DNA from: Rhodobacterales bacterium
Lineage (GTDB): Bacteria > Pseudomonadota > Alphaproteobacteria > Rhodobacterales > Rhodobacteraceae
DNA length: 64,000 nucleotides
Assembly: GCA_021155205.1 (NCBI GenBank)
Contig: JAJNPS010000048.1
Location: 13,310 to 77,309 of the forward strand
Direction of reading: 5' to 3'
Below, piece by piece: positions 49,039 to 57,783 of this stretch (the first letter of the stretch is position 1; the number at the start of each line of letters is the position of its first letter). The translations under genes were made by a program, and so were the position numbers. The notes below the pieces were generated by a model. That model saw only the letters and a program-made list of their open reading frames with translations, had not been told where the DNA came from and made no database searches.

Positions 49039-50118
49039 ATGCGCCCGACCGTCAATGACATTGCCCGCGAGGCCGGCGTCAGCCTGGCCACCGTGGACCG
49101 CGTTCTGAACGAACGGCCCGGCGTGCGGCCAAGGACCGTGCAGGTCGTGACCGAGGCGATCGCGCGCATCGGCTATGTGCGCGATCTTGCCGCGGCCAAC
49201 CTTGCGCGCGGCCGCAGCTACCGCATCGCCTGCCTGTTGCCGGACACCGAAAGCCAGTTCCTTGCCACCGTGGAACAGGCCATCCACGACGCCGCCGCCG
49301 CCGCCGTGGTGTCGCGGACCGAGGTGGAGACGCTGCGCTTTCCGGCCGAGGACCCGCATGCCCTGGTGGCGATACTGGCCGGCCTGCAGGCACAGGGGAT
49401 CAGCGGCGTCGCCATCATGGCCCCGGAAACGCCGCATCTGCGCGATGCGATCCGCTCCTTGCGTCATGCGGGCGTGGCGGTCGTGGCGCTGGTCTCGGAC
49501 TTGCCCAACACCGGACGTGATCATTTCATCGGCATCGACAACGTCACCGCAGGTCGTACCGCGGGCGTCCTAATGGGCCGGTTCCTGTCAGGAAATCCCG
49601 GTCAAATCATGGTCGTGGCGCAATCCCTGCTGTCGCGCGACGCGCTGGAACGCCGCCGCGGCTTTGACGCCGTGGTGCAGGCCGACTTCCCGGGGCTTGA
49701 GGTCTTGCAGACGCTCGAGGCGCACGGCTCGCCCGACATCCTGCGCCGTGCCGTGTTCGAAATGTCGCGCCATGCCCCCCAATTGCGGGGCGTCTATGTG
49801 CTGGGCAGCGGGCATCGCGTGATTGGCGCGGCGCTGGCTGACCTTGGCCTTGCGCGCCGGGTCGTGGTGATCGGGCACGAGATGACGCCCCATACCCGCA
49901 ACGCCTTGCAGTCCGGCACGATCGACGCGCTGGTGACGCAAAACACCGGACATCTGGCACGTTCGGCGCTGCGCGTGCTGCGCGCGAGGATCGACCGCGT
50001 GCCCATCGACGAGGGGCAGGAGCAGATTCGCATCGACATCGTGCTGCGCGAAAACCTGCCCCCGATGGCAGAGGATCCCGGCCAGACCCCGCGCGCAAAG
50101 CCCGACGAAGCCGCCTGA
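49039..50118 (+). CDS. LacI-family transcriptional regulator
   Basis: This 359-residue regulator has HTH at about residues 3-50: TVNDIAREAGVSLATVDRVL, NERPGVRPRTVQVVTEAIAR. The periplasmic-binding-like effector domain follows (RIACLLPDTESQFLATVEQA, GIDNVTAGRTAGVLMGRFL, YVLGSGHRVIGAAL, DALVTQNTGHLARSAL). It resembles the rhamnose/ribose-type branch. It stands directly upstream of the transporter and DhaK genes and opposite the SDR gene. A 7-bp-arm palindrome behind it is a plausible operator. Confidence 0.92.
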   Translation: MRPTVNDIAREAGVSLATVDRVLNERPGVRPRTVQVVTEAIARIGYVRDLAAANLARGRSYRIACLLPDTESQFLATVEQAIHDAAAAAVVSRTEVETLRFPAEDPHALVAILAGLQAQGISGVAIMAPETPHLRDAIRSLRHAGVAVVALVSDLPNTGRDHFIGIDNVTAGRTAGVLMGRFLSGNPGQIMVVAQSLLSRDALERRRGFDAVVQADFPGLEVLQTLEAHGSPDILRRAVFEMSRHAPQLRGVYVLGSGHRVIGAALADLGLARRVVVIGHEMTPHTRNALQSGTIDALVTQNTGHLARSALRVLRARIDRVPIDEGQEQIRIDIVLRENLPPMAEDPGQTPRAKPDEAA

Positions 50119-50158
50119 ACCCTGTCCAAAACGGTTTGGCCACGATGTTTTCGCAAAA

Positions 50159-50176
50159 TTGAGGTACGCACCTCAA
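50159..50176 (+). promoter_or_regulatory. palindrome, probable LacI-family operator
   Basis: TTGAGGT (50159-50165) and ACCTCAA (50170-50176) are perfect arms with a four-base spacer. The site lies 107 bases before the receptor gene in an AT-richer stretch, as expected for an operator overlapping or next to the promoter of the transporter operon. Confidence 0.6.
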
Positions 50177-50282
50177 AAATTCTTTACAGCCCGCATGGCA
50201 CCTGCTTAACGTAGCGCAATTGACAGAAGAGGCGACGGGCTGATCCCGCACGCATCCATCCATTCACCAACGGGAGGAAGAC

Positions 50283-51596
50283 ATGAAACGGACCCTGATG
50301 ACCGCTTCGGCGGTCGCGATCTTCAGCGGCAGCGCGGCGTTCTCGCAAGAACTGACACTGTGTTGGGCAGCCTGGGACCCGGCCAACGCACTGGTCGAAC
50401 TCAGCAAGGATTTCGAGGCGGAATCCGGCATAAAGATGAACTTTGAATTCGTGCCGTGGCCCAACTTTGCCGACCGCATGCTGAACGAGCTGAACTCGGG
50501 CGGCAAGCTGTGCGACCTGATGATCGGCGACAGCCAGTGGATCGGCGCGGGCGCCGAAAGCGGGCACTACGTCAAACTGAACGACTTCTTTGATGCCAAC
50601 GGCATCTCGATGGATGCCTTTGTGCCCGCGACCGTCACCGGCTATTCCGAATGGCCCAAGGGCACGCCGAACTACTGGTCGCTGCCCGCCTTTGGCGACG
50701 TGGTGGGCTGGACCTATCGCAAGGACTGGTTCGAACGTCCCGAAATCCAGGCCGCGTTCAAGGAAAAGACCGGCCGCGACCTGACCCCGCCCGCGACATT
50801 CGCCGAACTCAAGGAAATCGCGGAATTCTTCCAGGGCCGCGACATTGACGGCAAGACCGTCTACGGCGCGTCGATCTACACCGAACGCGGCTCCGAGGGC
50901 ATCACCATGGGTGTCATGGATGTGCTTTATTCCTTTGGCTTCCTGTACCAGAATCCCGAAAAACCCTATGACATGCAGGGGTTCGTGAACTCGCCCGGGG
51001 CGGTTGCGGGTCTGGAATACTACAAGTCCCTTTACGATTGCTGCACCCCTCCGGGCATGTCCAACGCCTATATGGGCGAAGGCATCGACGCCTACAAATC
51101 GGGGCAGGTCGCGATGCAGATGAACTTTGCCTTCACCTGGCCGGGGTTCGAGGTTGACCCGAACGTGGGCGGCGGCAAGACGGGCTATCTGGTGAACCCC
51201 GCCGGTCCCGATGGCCAACGGTTCGCCCAATTGGGCGGCCAGGGCATCTCGGTCGTCTCCTACAGCGACAAGCAGGAAGCGGCGCTCAAATACATCAAGT
51301 GGTTCGCACAACCCGCAGTCCAGCAGAAATGGTGGTCGATGGGCGGCTTTTCTGCACTGCGTTCGGTGGTCGAGGACCCGGCCTTTGCGGCCAGCCAACC
51401 CTACGCGCAGACCTATCTCGACAGCATGGCGATCGTGAAGGATTTCTGGGCCGACCCCAGCTATGCGACCCTGCTGCAGGACAGTCAGAAACGCTTCCAC
51501 GACTATGTGGTTGCAGGGCAAGGCACCGCGCAAGAGGCGCTGGATGGTCTGGTTGCCGACTGGACCGTCACGTTCGAGGATGACGGCAAGCTGTAA
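50283..51596 (+). CDS. carbohydrate ABC transporter solute-binding protein
   Basis: This 437-residue periplasmic receptor of the family 1 (maltose/glycerol-3-phosphate) type has signal peptide TLMTASAVAIFSGSAAFSQ and a mature part starting ELTLCWAAWDPANALVELS. Sugar-binding-protein blocks are GKLCDLMIGDSQWIGAGAES, YWSLPAFGDVVGWTYRKDWF and AMQMNFAFTWPGF. The ATG at 50283 follows GGGAGGAA. The ligand is unknown, but the operon ends in dihydroxyacetone kinase, suggesting a polyol or triose source. Confidence 0.9.
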   Translation: MKRTLMTASAVAIFSGSAAFSQELTLCWAAWDPANALVELSKDFEAESGIKMNFEFVPWPNFADRMLNELNSGGKLCDLMIGDSQWIGAGAESGHYVKLNDFFDANGISMDAFVPATVTGYSEWPKGTPNYWSLPAFGDVVGWTYRKDWFERPEIQAAFKEKTGRDLTPPATFAELKEIAEFFQGRDIDGKTVYGASIYTERGSEGITMGVMDVLYSFGFLYQNPEKPYDMQGFVNSPGAVAGLEYYKSLYDCCTPPGMSNAYMGEGIDAYKSGQVAMQMNFAFTWPGFEVDPNVGGGKTGYLVNPAGPDGQRFAQLGGQGISVVSYSDKQEAALKYIKWFAQPAVQQKWWSMGGFSALRSVVEDPAFAASQPYAQTYLDSMAIVKDFWADPSYATLLQDSQKRFHDYVVAGQGTAQEALDGLVADWTVTFEDDGKL

Positions 51597-51622
51597 CTGG
51601 TCCGGGGTGGCCATTGCAGGCC

Positions 51623-51740
51623 ACCTCTCCCCCGGCCCCCCTCCGATGCGGAGAGGGGTGAAGGGTTCTCCCATGCCAACCTGAAGCCAACCGATGAGTT
51701 CCGGCCCCCTCTCCCCATGGGAGAGGGGTTGGGGGAGAGG
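51623..51740. repeat. two facing GC-rich intergenic palindromes
   Basis: The second, more regular copy has CCCCTCTCCC (51706-51715) paired with GGGAGAGGGG (51719-51728) and a CAT loop, followed by TTGGGGGAGAGG. The first copy (about 51623-51658) has CTCCG/CGGAG with CCCC/GGGG arms in the opposite orientation. The same family is seen at 38246-38331. The rest of the 224-bp gap before the permease gene shows nothing else. Confidence 0.75.
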
Positions 51741-51820
51741 TCCTCCTTGCCTCCCCTGACTTCCCCCCGCCGTTTTTGGCGTATGCTTGACGCCATTCCG
51801 AATCCAAAGGCTCGACCCGC

Positions 51821-52768
51821 ATGTCCGACACGCCCGCAGACCGCCTCGCCCGCGCCACACCGCCCACCATCGCCCGCAAGGTGCGCGGATTTTCTGACCG
51901 GGCGATCGCCTGGATTTTCGTGGCACCCACGATCTTTCTGCTGCTCGCGATCAACATCTTTCCGCTGATCTGGACGATCCGGCTGTCCTTCACCAACTTT
52001 CGCGCCAATCGCCCGAACGAGCCTGTCGAATGGGTGGGGCTGCGCAACTACCAGCGCATTCTGACCGATGCCGATACCTGGGCCACGATGCAGGCCACCG
52101 CGCATTTCCTGTTCTGGACGCTGTTCTTTCAGGTCGTGATCGGCTTTGCGCTGGCCTGGCTGATCAATCGCAAGTTTCGCGGCAATGACCTGATGACCAC
52201 GCTAATCGTGCTGCCGATGATGCTGTCGCCGGCGGTGGTCGGTAATTTCTGGACCTTTCTCTACCAGCCGCAGATCGGCCTTGTGAACTACGCGGTTGAA
52301 TTCGTGACCGGCATCCCGGCATCGTCCTTTACCATGCTCGGCTCGGTCGGCCTCGCGCCCTGGGCCATCGTCATCGTCGACACCTGGATGTGGACGCCGT
52401 TCGTGATGCTGATCTGCCTTGCCGGCCTGCGAAGCATCCCCGACTACATCTATGAGGCGGCCGAAGTGGACCGCGCCTCGAAGTGGCGGCAGTTCTGGAC
52501 CATCACCCTGCCGATGGTGCTGCCATTCCTGATGCTGGCAGTGCTGTTCCGCGGCATCGAGAACTTCAAGATGTTTGACCTCGTCGTGCTCTTGACCGGC
52601 GGCGGGCCGGGGGACACCACGTTGCTGTCCTCGATCGAGTTGAAGCGCGAGGCGTTCGAGAAATGGCGCACCGGCTATTCCTCGGCCTACGCGATCATCC
52701 TGTTCGTTACCGTCTTTGGATTGGCCTCGATCTACGTCAAAGCCCTGAACAAGGTCAAAGAAAGATGA
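51821..52768 (+). CDS. sugar ABC transporter permease (UgpA/MalF type)
   Basis: This 315-residue permease has a cytoplasmic N-terminus (to about 40) followed by helices beginning AWIFVAPTIFLLLAINIFPL. Further helices lie at about 100-125, 135-160, 190-215, 235-260 and 285-308. The EAA loop is YEAAEVDRASKWRQFWTITL at about residues 210-230. FDLVVLLTGGGPGDTTLL is typical of this subfamily. The stop overlaps the second permease start (ATGA). Confidence 0.92.
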   Translation: MSDTPADRLARATPPTIARKVRGFSDRAIAWIFVAPTIFLLLAINIFPLIWTIRLSFTNFRANRPNEPVEWVGLRNYQRILTDADTWATMQATAHFLFWTLFFQVVIGFALAWLINRKFRGNDLMTTLIVLPMMLSPAVVGNFWTFLYQPQIGLVNYAVEFVTGIPASSFTMLGSVGLAPWAIVIVDTWMWTPFVMLICLAGLRSIPDYIYEAAEVDRASKWRQFWTITLPMVLPFLMLAVLFRGIENFKMFDLVVLLTGGGPGDTTLLSSIELKREAFEKWRTGYSSAYAIILFVTVFGLASIYVKALNKVKER

Positions 52769-53706
52769 GCACCTATTCCATCACTGAACCCTCGGCGCGC
52801 TCCAAATGGGTCGCCGGCGTCCTGGTCACGCTTTACCTTGTAATCACGCTGCTGCCGCTGCTCTGGATAATCTCGACCAGTTTCAAGACCGGGCCGGACA
52901 GCATCAGCTACCCGCCCAAGGTGATCTTCACCCCCGCCATCGAAGGCTATGTGAACCTGTTCACCGACCGCACCCGCGCCACGCCCGAACAGCTTGCCAC
53001 CATGCCGCCGCCCGCCAACTTTGCCGAAGAAATCGTGCGCAAACGCAACGAGGTCATCACCGGCCCGTCGCGCTTTGGCGGACGGTTCCTGAACTCGGTC
53101 ATCATCGGGTTTGGCTCGACGGCGCTGTCGATCATCCTTGGCACGATGGCGGCCTATGCCTTCAGCCGGTTCCGCATCCCGCTCAAGGATGACCTGCTGT
53201 TTTTCATCCTTTCGACCCGGATGATGCCGCCGATCGCCGTCGCGATCCCGATCTACCTCATGTTCCGGCAACTGGGCCTCAGCGACACGCATCTGGGGAT
53301 GATCCTGCTTTACACCGGCGTCAACATCTCGCTGGCGGTCTGGCTGATCCACGGTTTCATGGATGAGATCCCCCGCGAATACGAAGAGGCGGCGCTGATC
53401 GACGGCTACACAAGGTTTCAGGCGTTTCGCAAGGTCGTGCTGCCGCAAGCCGCGACCGGCATTGCCAGTACAGCGATCTTCTGCCTGATCTTTGCCTGGA
53501 ACGAATATGCCTTTGCGGTGCTTCTGACCTCGGGCAACGCACAGACCGCCCCGCCGTTCATCCCCACCATCATCGGGGTCGGCGGCCAGGACTGGCCCGC
53601 CGTGGCTGCCGGGGCGACGCTGTTCCTCATGCCGGTGATGATCTTCACCATCCTGTTGCGCAAACACCTGTTGCGCGGGATCACGTTCGGGGCGGTGCGC
53701 AAATGA
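52765..53706 (+). CDS. sugar ABC transporter permease (UgpE/MalG type)
   Basis: This 313-residue second permease has first helix VAGVLVTLYLVITLLPLLWI and the EAA loop YEEAALIDGYTRFQAFRKVV. LSTRMMPPIAVAIPIYLMFR and WNEYAFAVLLTSGNAQTAP are further characteristic segments. A 70-residue periplasmic loop after helix 1 is longer than in MalG. The ATG at 52765 overlaps the first permease stop; the frame extending back to 52663 is not used. Confidence 0.92.
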   Translation: MSTYSITEPSARSKWVAGVLVTLYLVITLLPLLWIISTSFKTGPDSISYPPKVIFTPAIEGYVNLFTDRTRATPEQLATMPPPANFAEEIVRKRNEVITGPSRFGGRFLNSVIIGFGSTALSIILGTMAAYAFSRFRIPLKDDLLFFILSTRMMPPIAVAIPIYLMFRQLGLSDTHLGMILLYTGVNISLAVWLIHGFMDEIPREYEEAALIDGYTRFQAFRKVVLPQAATGIASTAIFCLIFAWNEYAFAVLLTSGNAQTAPPFIPTIIGVGGQDWPAVAAGATLFLMPVMIFTILLRKHLLRGITFGAVRK

Positions 53707-53733
53707 CCGCACAACTCCACCACACCGCAAGGA

Positions 53734-53758
53734 GAAAATTCTTCGCCGAAGAATTTTC
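53734..53758. repeat. perfect 25-bp AT-rich palindrome
   Basis: GAAAATTCTTCG (53734-53745) and its exact complement (53747-53758) flank a single C. It lies between the second permease and the small membrane protein gene inside the operon, where it could reduce read-through or protect upstream mRNA. A related imperfect copy lies at 46749-46771. Confidence 0.75.
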
Positions 53759-53785
53759 GGCACTTCCCCGCAGCGGGGGCGCGCA

Positions 53786-53974
53786 ATGACCGCCTTCCTC
53801 AATGGCCTGTTGCGCCTCCGCCGTGGCCCGTGGGAGATGCTCGCCTCCATCCTGATCGGCCTGGGCGTGGTGATGCTGATGCAGCCCTTTGCGCTGTGGA
53901 TGTACACCTACAGCTTTGTCGTGACCCTGACCGGCACGGTGATGTTCATCATCACCAGCCACTTTCCGGAGTAG
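53786..53974 (+). CDS. small membrane protein of the ABC transporter operon
   Basis: This 62-residue protein has two predicted helices: about 19-38 (LASILIGLGVVMLMQPFALW) and 40-58 (YTYSFVVTLTGTVMFIITSH), with a basic N-terminus (LRLRRGPWEM). Comparable small membrane proteins accompany glycerol-type Glp ABC transporters, where their role is unclear. It lies three bases before the first ATPase gene and follows GGGGGCGCGC. Its position and reading frame integrity support it being a real gene. Confidence 0.7.
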   Translation: MTAFLNGLLRLRRGPWEMLASILIGLGVVMLMQPFALWMYTYSFVVTLTGTVMFIITSHFPE

Positions 53975-53977
53975 CCC

Positions 53978-55075
53978 GTGGCCGAGATCGTGATCCGCAA
54001 CCTGCGCAAGGAATTTGGCGCCTTTACCGCCGTCAAGGGGTCGTCCTTTACCATCAGGGACGGCGAGTTCTTCATGCTCCTCGGCCCCTCGGGCTGCGGA
54101 AAGACCACCACCTTGCGGATGATCGCAGGCCTCGAACTTCCCACTTCCGGCGAGATCCTGATCGACGGCGAGGATGTCTCCATGCGGCCCGCCAGCCAGC
54201 GCGACATCGCCATGGTGTTCCAGATGTTCGCGCTCTATCCGCATATGAACGTGCGCAAAAACATCAGCTACCCCTTGATCAGCCAGGGCGTCCCAAAGGC
54301 CGAAGTGCAGGCCAAGGTGGCTGAAGTTGCCCGCATACTTGGCATTACCGACATCCTCGACAAACCCGTCGGCGGCCTGTCAGGCGGCGACCGTCAGCGC
54401 GTCGCCCTCGGTCGCGCCATCGTGCGCAAGCCCAAGGCCTTCATGATGGACGAACCCTTGGGCGCGCTGGATGCCGAGTTCCGCGAACACATGTCCGAAG
54501 AACTGCGTGCGCTCCATGACCGGATGGGGGCCACCACCGTCTATGTGACCCATGACCAGCTTGAGGCGATGCAGATGGGCGACAAGATCGTCGTGATGAA
54601 TCATGGCGTTGTCGAACAGTTCGGCACGCCGCAGGATATTTACGATCATCCGGCGACGATGTTCGTGGCGGATTTCATCGGCTCGCCTTCGATGAATTTC
54701 CTGCGCTTTGACGGGTCCGTCAGCCGCGGCGACCGCACCGTCACCCTCGGCGACACCGCGATTGCCTTGCCCGAACTGCAGGACGAGGCCAGCCCCCGCC
54801 CGCTGGCCCTGGGGGTCCGCCCGGAACATGTGACCCTGTCCGACACCGCCCCATACCGGGGGATAATCCTTGCCACGGAATACCTTGGAACAACCCAGAT
54901 CGTGACCCTTGCGACACCGAACGGCACCATCAAGGCCCGCGCCCCCGCGGCACGGCCCGCCCATATCGGCGACGCGGTCGGCCTCGATCTCCGCAGCCCG
55001 ACGCTGGCGCTGTTCGACGCGGGCACAGGGCGCGCCCTTGCCACCGCGGCCAATGCGGGGGTGCATCATGGCTGA
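53978..55075 (+). CDS. sugar ABC transporter ATP-binding protein 1 (UgpC/MalK type)
   Basis: This 365-residue importer ATPase has Walker A GPSGCGKTTT (about 39-48), a signature with LSGGDRQRVALGRAIV (Asp replacing the usual Gln), Walker B AFMMDEPLGALD and the His loop VYVTHDQLEAMQM. The C-terminal MalK-type regulatory domain starts near residue 240 (PLALGVRPEHVTLSD). It starts with GTG at 53978. It probably forms a heterodimer with the next ATPase, since two different ATPase genes occur in this operon. Confidence 0.92.
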   Translation: MAEIVIRNLRKEFGAFTAVKGSSFTIRDGEFFMLLGPSGCGKTTTLRMIAGLELPTSGEILIDGEDVSMRPASQRDIAMVFQMFALYPHMNVRKNISYPLISQGVPKAEVQAKVAEVARILGITDILDKPVGGLSGGDRQRVALGRAIVRKPKAFMMDEPLGALDAEFREHMSEELRALHDRMGATTVYVTHDQLEAMQMGDKIVVMNHGVVEQFGTPQDIYDHPATMFVADFIGSPSMNFLRFDGSVSRGDRTVTLGDTAIALPELQDEASPRPLALGVRPEHVTLSDTAPYRGIILATEYLGTTQIVTLATPNGTIKARAPAARPAHIGDAVGLDLRSPTLALFDAGTGRALATAANAGVHHG

Positions 55076-56063
55076 GGTCGTCCTGTCCAACCTGACGAAA
55101 TCCTTCAACGCCACCAAAGCCTTGCAGGATGTCACGCTGACCGTCTCCGACGGCGCGTTCGTCGTGCTCCTTGGTCCTACAGGTGCCGGCAAAACCACTA
55201 CCCTTCGCCTGATCGCCGGCCTTGAAAAACCTGACTCCGGCGACATCCGCATCGGCGGGGTGTCGGTTGCCCTTGAAACCCCCGCCCAGCGCGACGTCGC
55301 GATGGTGTTCCAGCAATACTCGCTCTATCCCCATCTGACCGTCCGCGACAACCTCGCCTTTCCGCTGCGCTCCCCCATGATCGCCATGCCCGAGGCCGAC
55401 ATTACCAAGCAAGTACAAAAGGTTGCCGACGTCCTGCGCATCGCGCACAAGCTGGACAACAAGGCCACCAACCTGTCGGGCGGCGAGATGCAGCGCGTCT
55501 CCATCGGTCGCGCCCTCGTCCGCAACCCGCGCATCTATCTCATGGACGAACCGCTGTCGTCGCTGGATGCGAAACTCCGCGCCGACCTGCGGATCGAGTT
55601 GAAACGCATCCAAGCGGAACTGGGGGCTACCTTCCTTTACGTCACCCATGACCAGATCGAGGCGATGACCATGGCCACGCATGTCGGCGTCCTTGACCGG
55701 GGCCGTCTTGTCCAGTTCGGTACCCCGCGCGAGATCTACGAGGATCCGGTCTCGACCTATGTCGCCAGCCGCCTTGGCCAGCCCCGCATGACCCTGTTGC
55801 CCGCCGATGCCTTTGGCTCACCGCGTCCGGGGGCGGCCCAGATCGGCCTGCGGCCTGAAAACATCCGCCAGGGGTCCGGCCAGCGCGCCACCGTCCGCCG
55901 CGTGGAACGCCTGGGCGACCAGACCCGCCTGCACCTGACCATGGGACCGCACCAGATCATCACCCTGGCCGAGGCGCATACCCCGCTTGGTCCCGATGAC
56001 GTCATTGAAATCCATCCCGAAAACCCGCTCTGGTTCAACGCCAGCGGCGACCGCATCCGCTAA
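55068..56063 (+). CDS. sugar ABC transporter ATP-binding protein 2 (UgpC/MalK type)
   Basis: This 331-residue ATPase has Walker A GPTGAGKTTT (about 35-44), signature LSGGEMQRVSIGRALV, Walker B IYLMDEPLSSLDAKLRADL and the His loop YVTHDQIEAMTMATH. The C-terminal domain is shorter than in ATPase 1 (QIGLRPENIRQGSG). The ATG at 55068 overlaps the end of ATPase 1 by eight bases. Paired, different ATPases with two permeases and a small membrane protein resemble glycerol (Glp)-type importers. Confidence 0.92.
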   Translation: MAEVVLSNLTKSFNATKALQDVTLTVSDGAFVVLLGPTGAGKTTTLRLIAGLEKPDSGDIRIGGVSVALETPAQRDVAMVFQQYSLYPHLTVRDNLAFPLRSPMIAMPEADITKQVQKVADVLRIAHKLDNKATNLSGGEMQRVSIGRALVRNPRIYLMDEPLSSLDAKLRADLRIELKRIQAELGATFLYVTHDQIEAMTMATHVGVLDRGRLVQFGTPREIYEDPVSTYVASRLGQPRMTLLPADAFGSPRPGAAQIGLRPENIRQGSGQRATVRRVERLGDQTRLHLTMGPHQIITLAEAHTPLGPDDVIEIHPENPLWFNASGDRIR

Positions 56064-56075
56064 GGAGACCCCGAG

Positions 56076-57695
56076 ATGAAGCAGTTCATGAACGCCAAGG
56101 ACGCGCTCGTCACCGAGGCCATCGACGGGCTTTTGCGCGGCAGCGGCGGCACCCTCGCGCGGCTGGATGGCTATCCCCACATCAAGGTCGTCGTGCGCGC
56201 CAACTGGGACAAGTCCCGCGTGGCGCTGGTCTCGGGCGGCGGATCGGGGCATGAACCTGCCCATGCCGGGTTCGTGGGCCAGGGTATGCTGACGGCAGCG
56301 GTCTGCGGCGACGTCTTTGCCTCGCCATCGGTTGACGCCGTGCTGGCGGGGATCCTTGCCGTCACCGGCAAGGCGGGGTGCCTGCTGATCGTGAAGAACT
56401 ATACCGGCGACCGGCTGAACTTTGGCCTCGCGGCAGAACGTGCCCGCGCCTTCGGCCTCAAGGTCTCCATGGTCATCGTCGATGACGACGTGGCCTTGCC
56501 CGACCTGCCGCAGGCGCGGGGCGTCGCGGGCACGCTTTTCGTCCACAAGATCGCCGGCGCGATGGCCGAGGCTGGTCAAGACCTTGAGACCATTACCACA
56601 ACCGCCAGACGCGTGATCGCGAACGCCGTCTCCATCGGGATGAGCCTTGATACCTGCACCGTTCCCGGAAACCCCAAAGAGGACCGCATCGCCGATGGCA
56701 TGGCCGAACTGGGCCTTGGCATCCATGGCGAGGCAGGGGTGGAGCAGATCGACTTTGACGGCGCGCGAACGGCGATGACGCGGGTGATCGACCGCCTCGC
56801 CCCACATACGGGCGCGGGCCCATTGGTGGCGATCCTCAACAACCTTGGCAGCACCACGCCTCTGGAGATGTCGATCCTGACCGAGGAACTGGCGCGCTCC
56901 AGCCTTGGCTCTCGCATTGCCCATATCGTCGGACCCGCGCCGATGATGACCTCGCTCGACATGCACGGATTTTCGGTGTCGCTCTTGCCCGCAACGCCGG
57001 AGGAGCTTGCCGCCCTTGCCGTCGGCGTTCCCCTTTCCGCCTGGCCGGGCCTGTCGGCCATGGTCGCGGTTCCCGTCCGGCCCCTGCCCGACGGTCTGGC
57101 CCCGATCCAGCCCCTGCCATCGGCCCATCCCGCCCGCCGTGCGCTGATCGCGCAATGCTGCCACGCGATGATCGCGGCCGAGGCTGCACTGAATACGCTG
57201 GATGCGCGCACCGGGGATGGGGACACCGGCAGCACCCTCGCCGGCGCTGCGCGGGCACTGGACGCCGCCCTCGACCGCCTGCCCCTCGCCGACACGACCC
57301 AACTGTTCCGCGCCATCGGGGTGGAGCTTTCGCAGACCATGGGGGGTTCCTCGGGCGTGTTGCTGGCAATCTTCTTCGCCGCTGCCGGGGATGCCAGCGC
57401 CAGCGGCAAAAGCTGGATCGGGGCCTTGAGCGAAGGCCTCGACCGCGTGATGCAGGTCGGCGGGGCGGAGCCGGGACACCGCACCATGATCGACGCGCTG
57501 GCCCCGGCGCTGGCGGCCCTGCCGCAGGGGATCAGGGCGGCGGCTATCGCGGCACGGGAGGGCGCGGATGCGACGGCGCTGATGACGCGCGCCAAGGCGG
57601 GCCGCGCGAGCTACCTCGGGCAGGACCGGCTGAGGGGGCACAACGATCCGGGAGCGGAAGGGGTCGCGCGGTTGCTGGAGGATTTGGCGGGATAA
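56076..57695 (+). CDS. dhaK: ATP-dependent dihydroxyacetone kinase, DhaK-DhaL fusion
   Basis: This 539-residue kinase joins the substrate-binding DhaK domain (about 1-325) and the nucleotide-binding DhaL domain (about 345-535). DhaK shows VSGGGSGHEPAHAGFVGQGM and the covalent substrate His near 217 (GLGIHGEAGVEQ). DhaL shows the Mg-binding DARTGDGDTGSTL and MGGSSGVLLAIFF. It phosphorylates dihydroxyacetone, or a similar triose or tetrulose, to feed glycolysis. It starts 12 bases after ATPase 2, so the imported compound is probably processed through this kinase. Confidence 0.92.
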   Translation: MKQFMNAKDALVTEAIDGLLRGSGGTLARLDGYPHIKVVVRANWDKSRVALVSGGGSGHEPAHAGFVGQGMLTAAVCGDVFASPSVDAVLAGILAVTGKAGCLLIVKNYTGDRLNFGLAAERARAFGLKVSMVIVDDDVALPDLPQARGVAGTLFVHKIAGAMAEAGQDLETITTTARRVIANAVSIGMSLDTCTVPGNPKEDRIADGMAELGLGIHGEAGVEQIDFDGARTAMTRVIDRLAPHTGAGPLVAILNNLGSTTPLEMSILTEELARSSLGSRIAHIVGPAPMMTSLDMHGFSVSLLPATPEELAALAVGVPLSAWPGLSAMVAVPVRPLPDGLAPIQPLPSAHPARRALIAQCCHAMIAAEAALNTLDARTGDGDTGSTLAGAARALDAALDRLPLADTTQLFRAIGVELSQTMGGSSGVLLAIFFAAAGDASASGKSWIGALSEGLDRVMQVGGAEPGHRTMIDALAPALAALPQGIRAAAIAAREGADATALMTRAKAGRASYLGQDRLRGHNDPGAEGVARLLEDLAG

Positions 57696-57783
57696 GGCGG
57701 TCCTCGCCAGATCAGAAATCGTTAACCATTCGGCACTAGGCTTGGCCGCGTCTCATCTAGTTGGTTGTCAGAAGTCAGCTACT

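Noticed and set aside
55818..57641. 607-codon minus-strand frame
   Set aside because: Antisense shadow of the DhaK-DhaL fusion gene and the end of ATPase 2.
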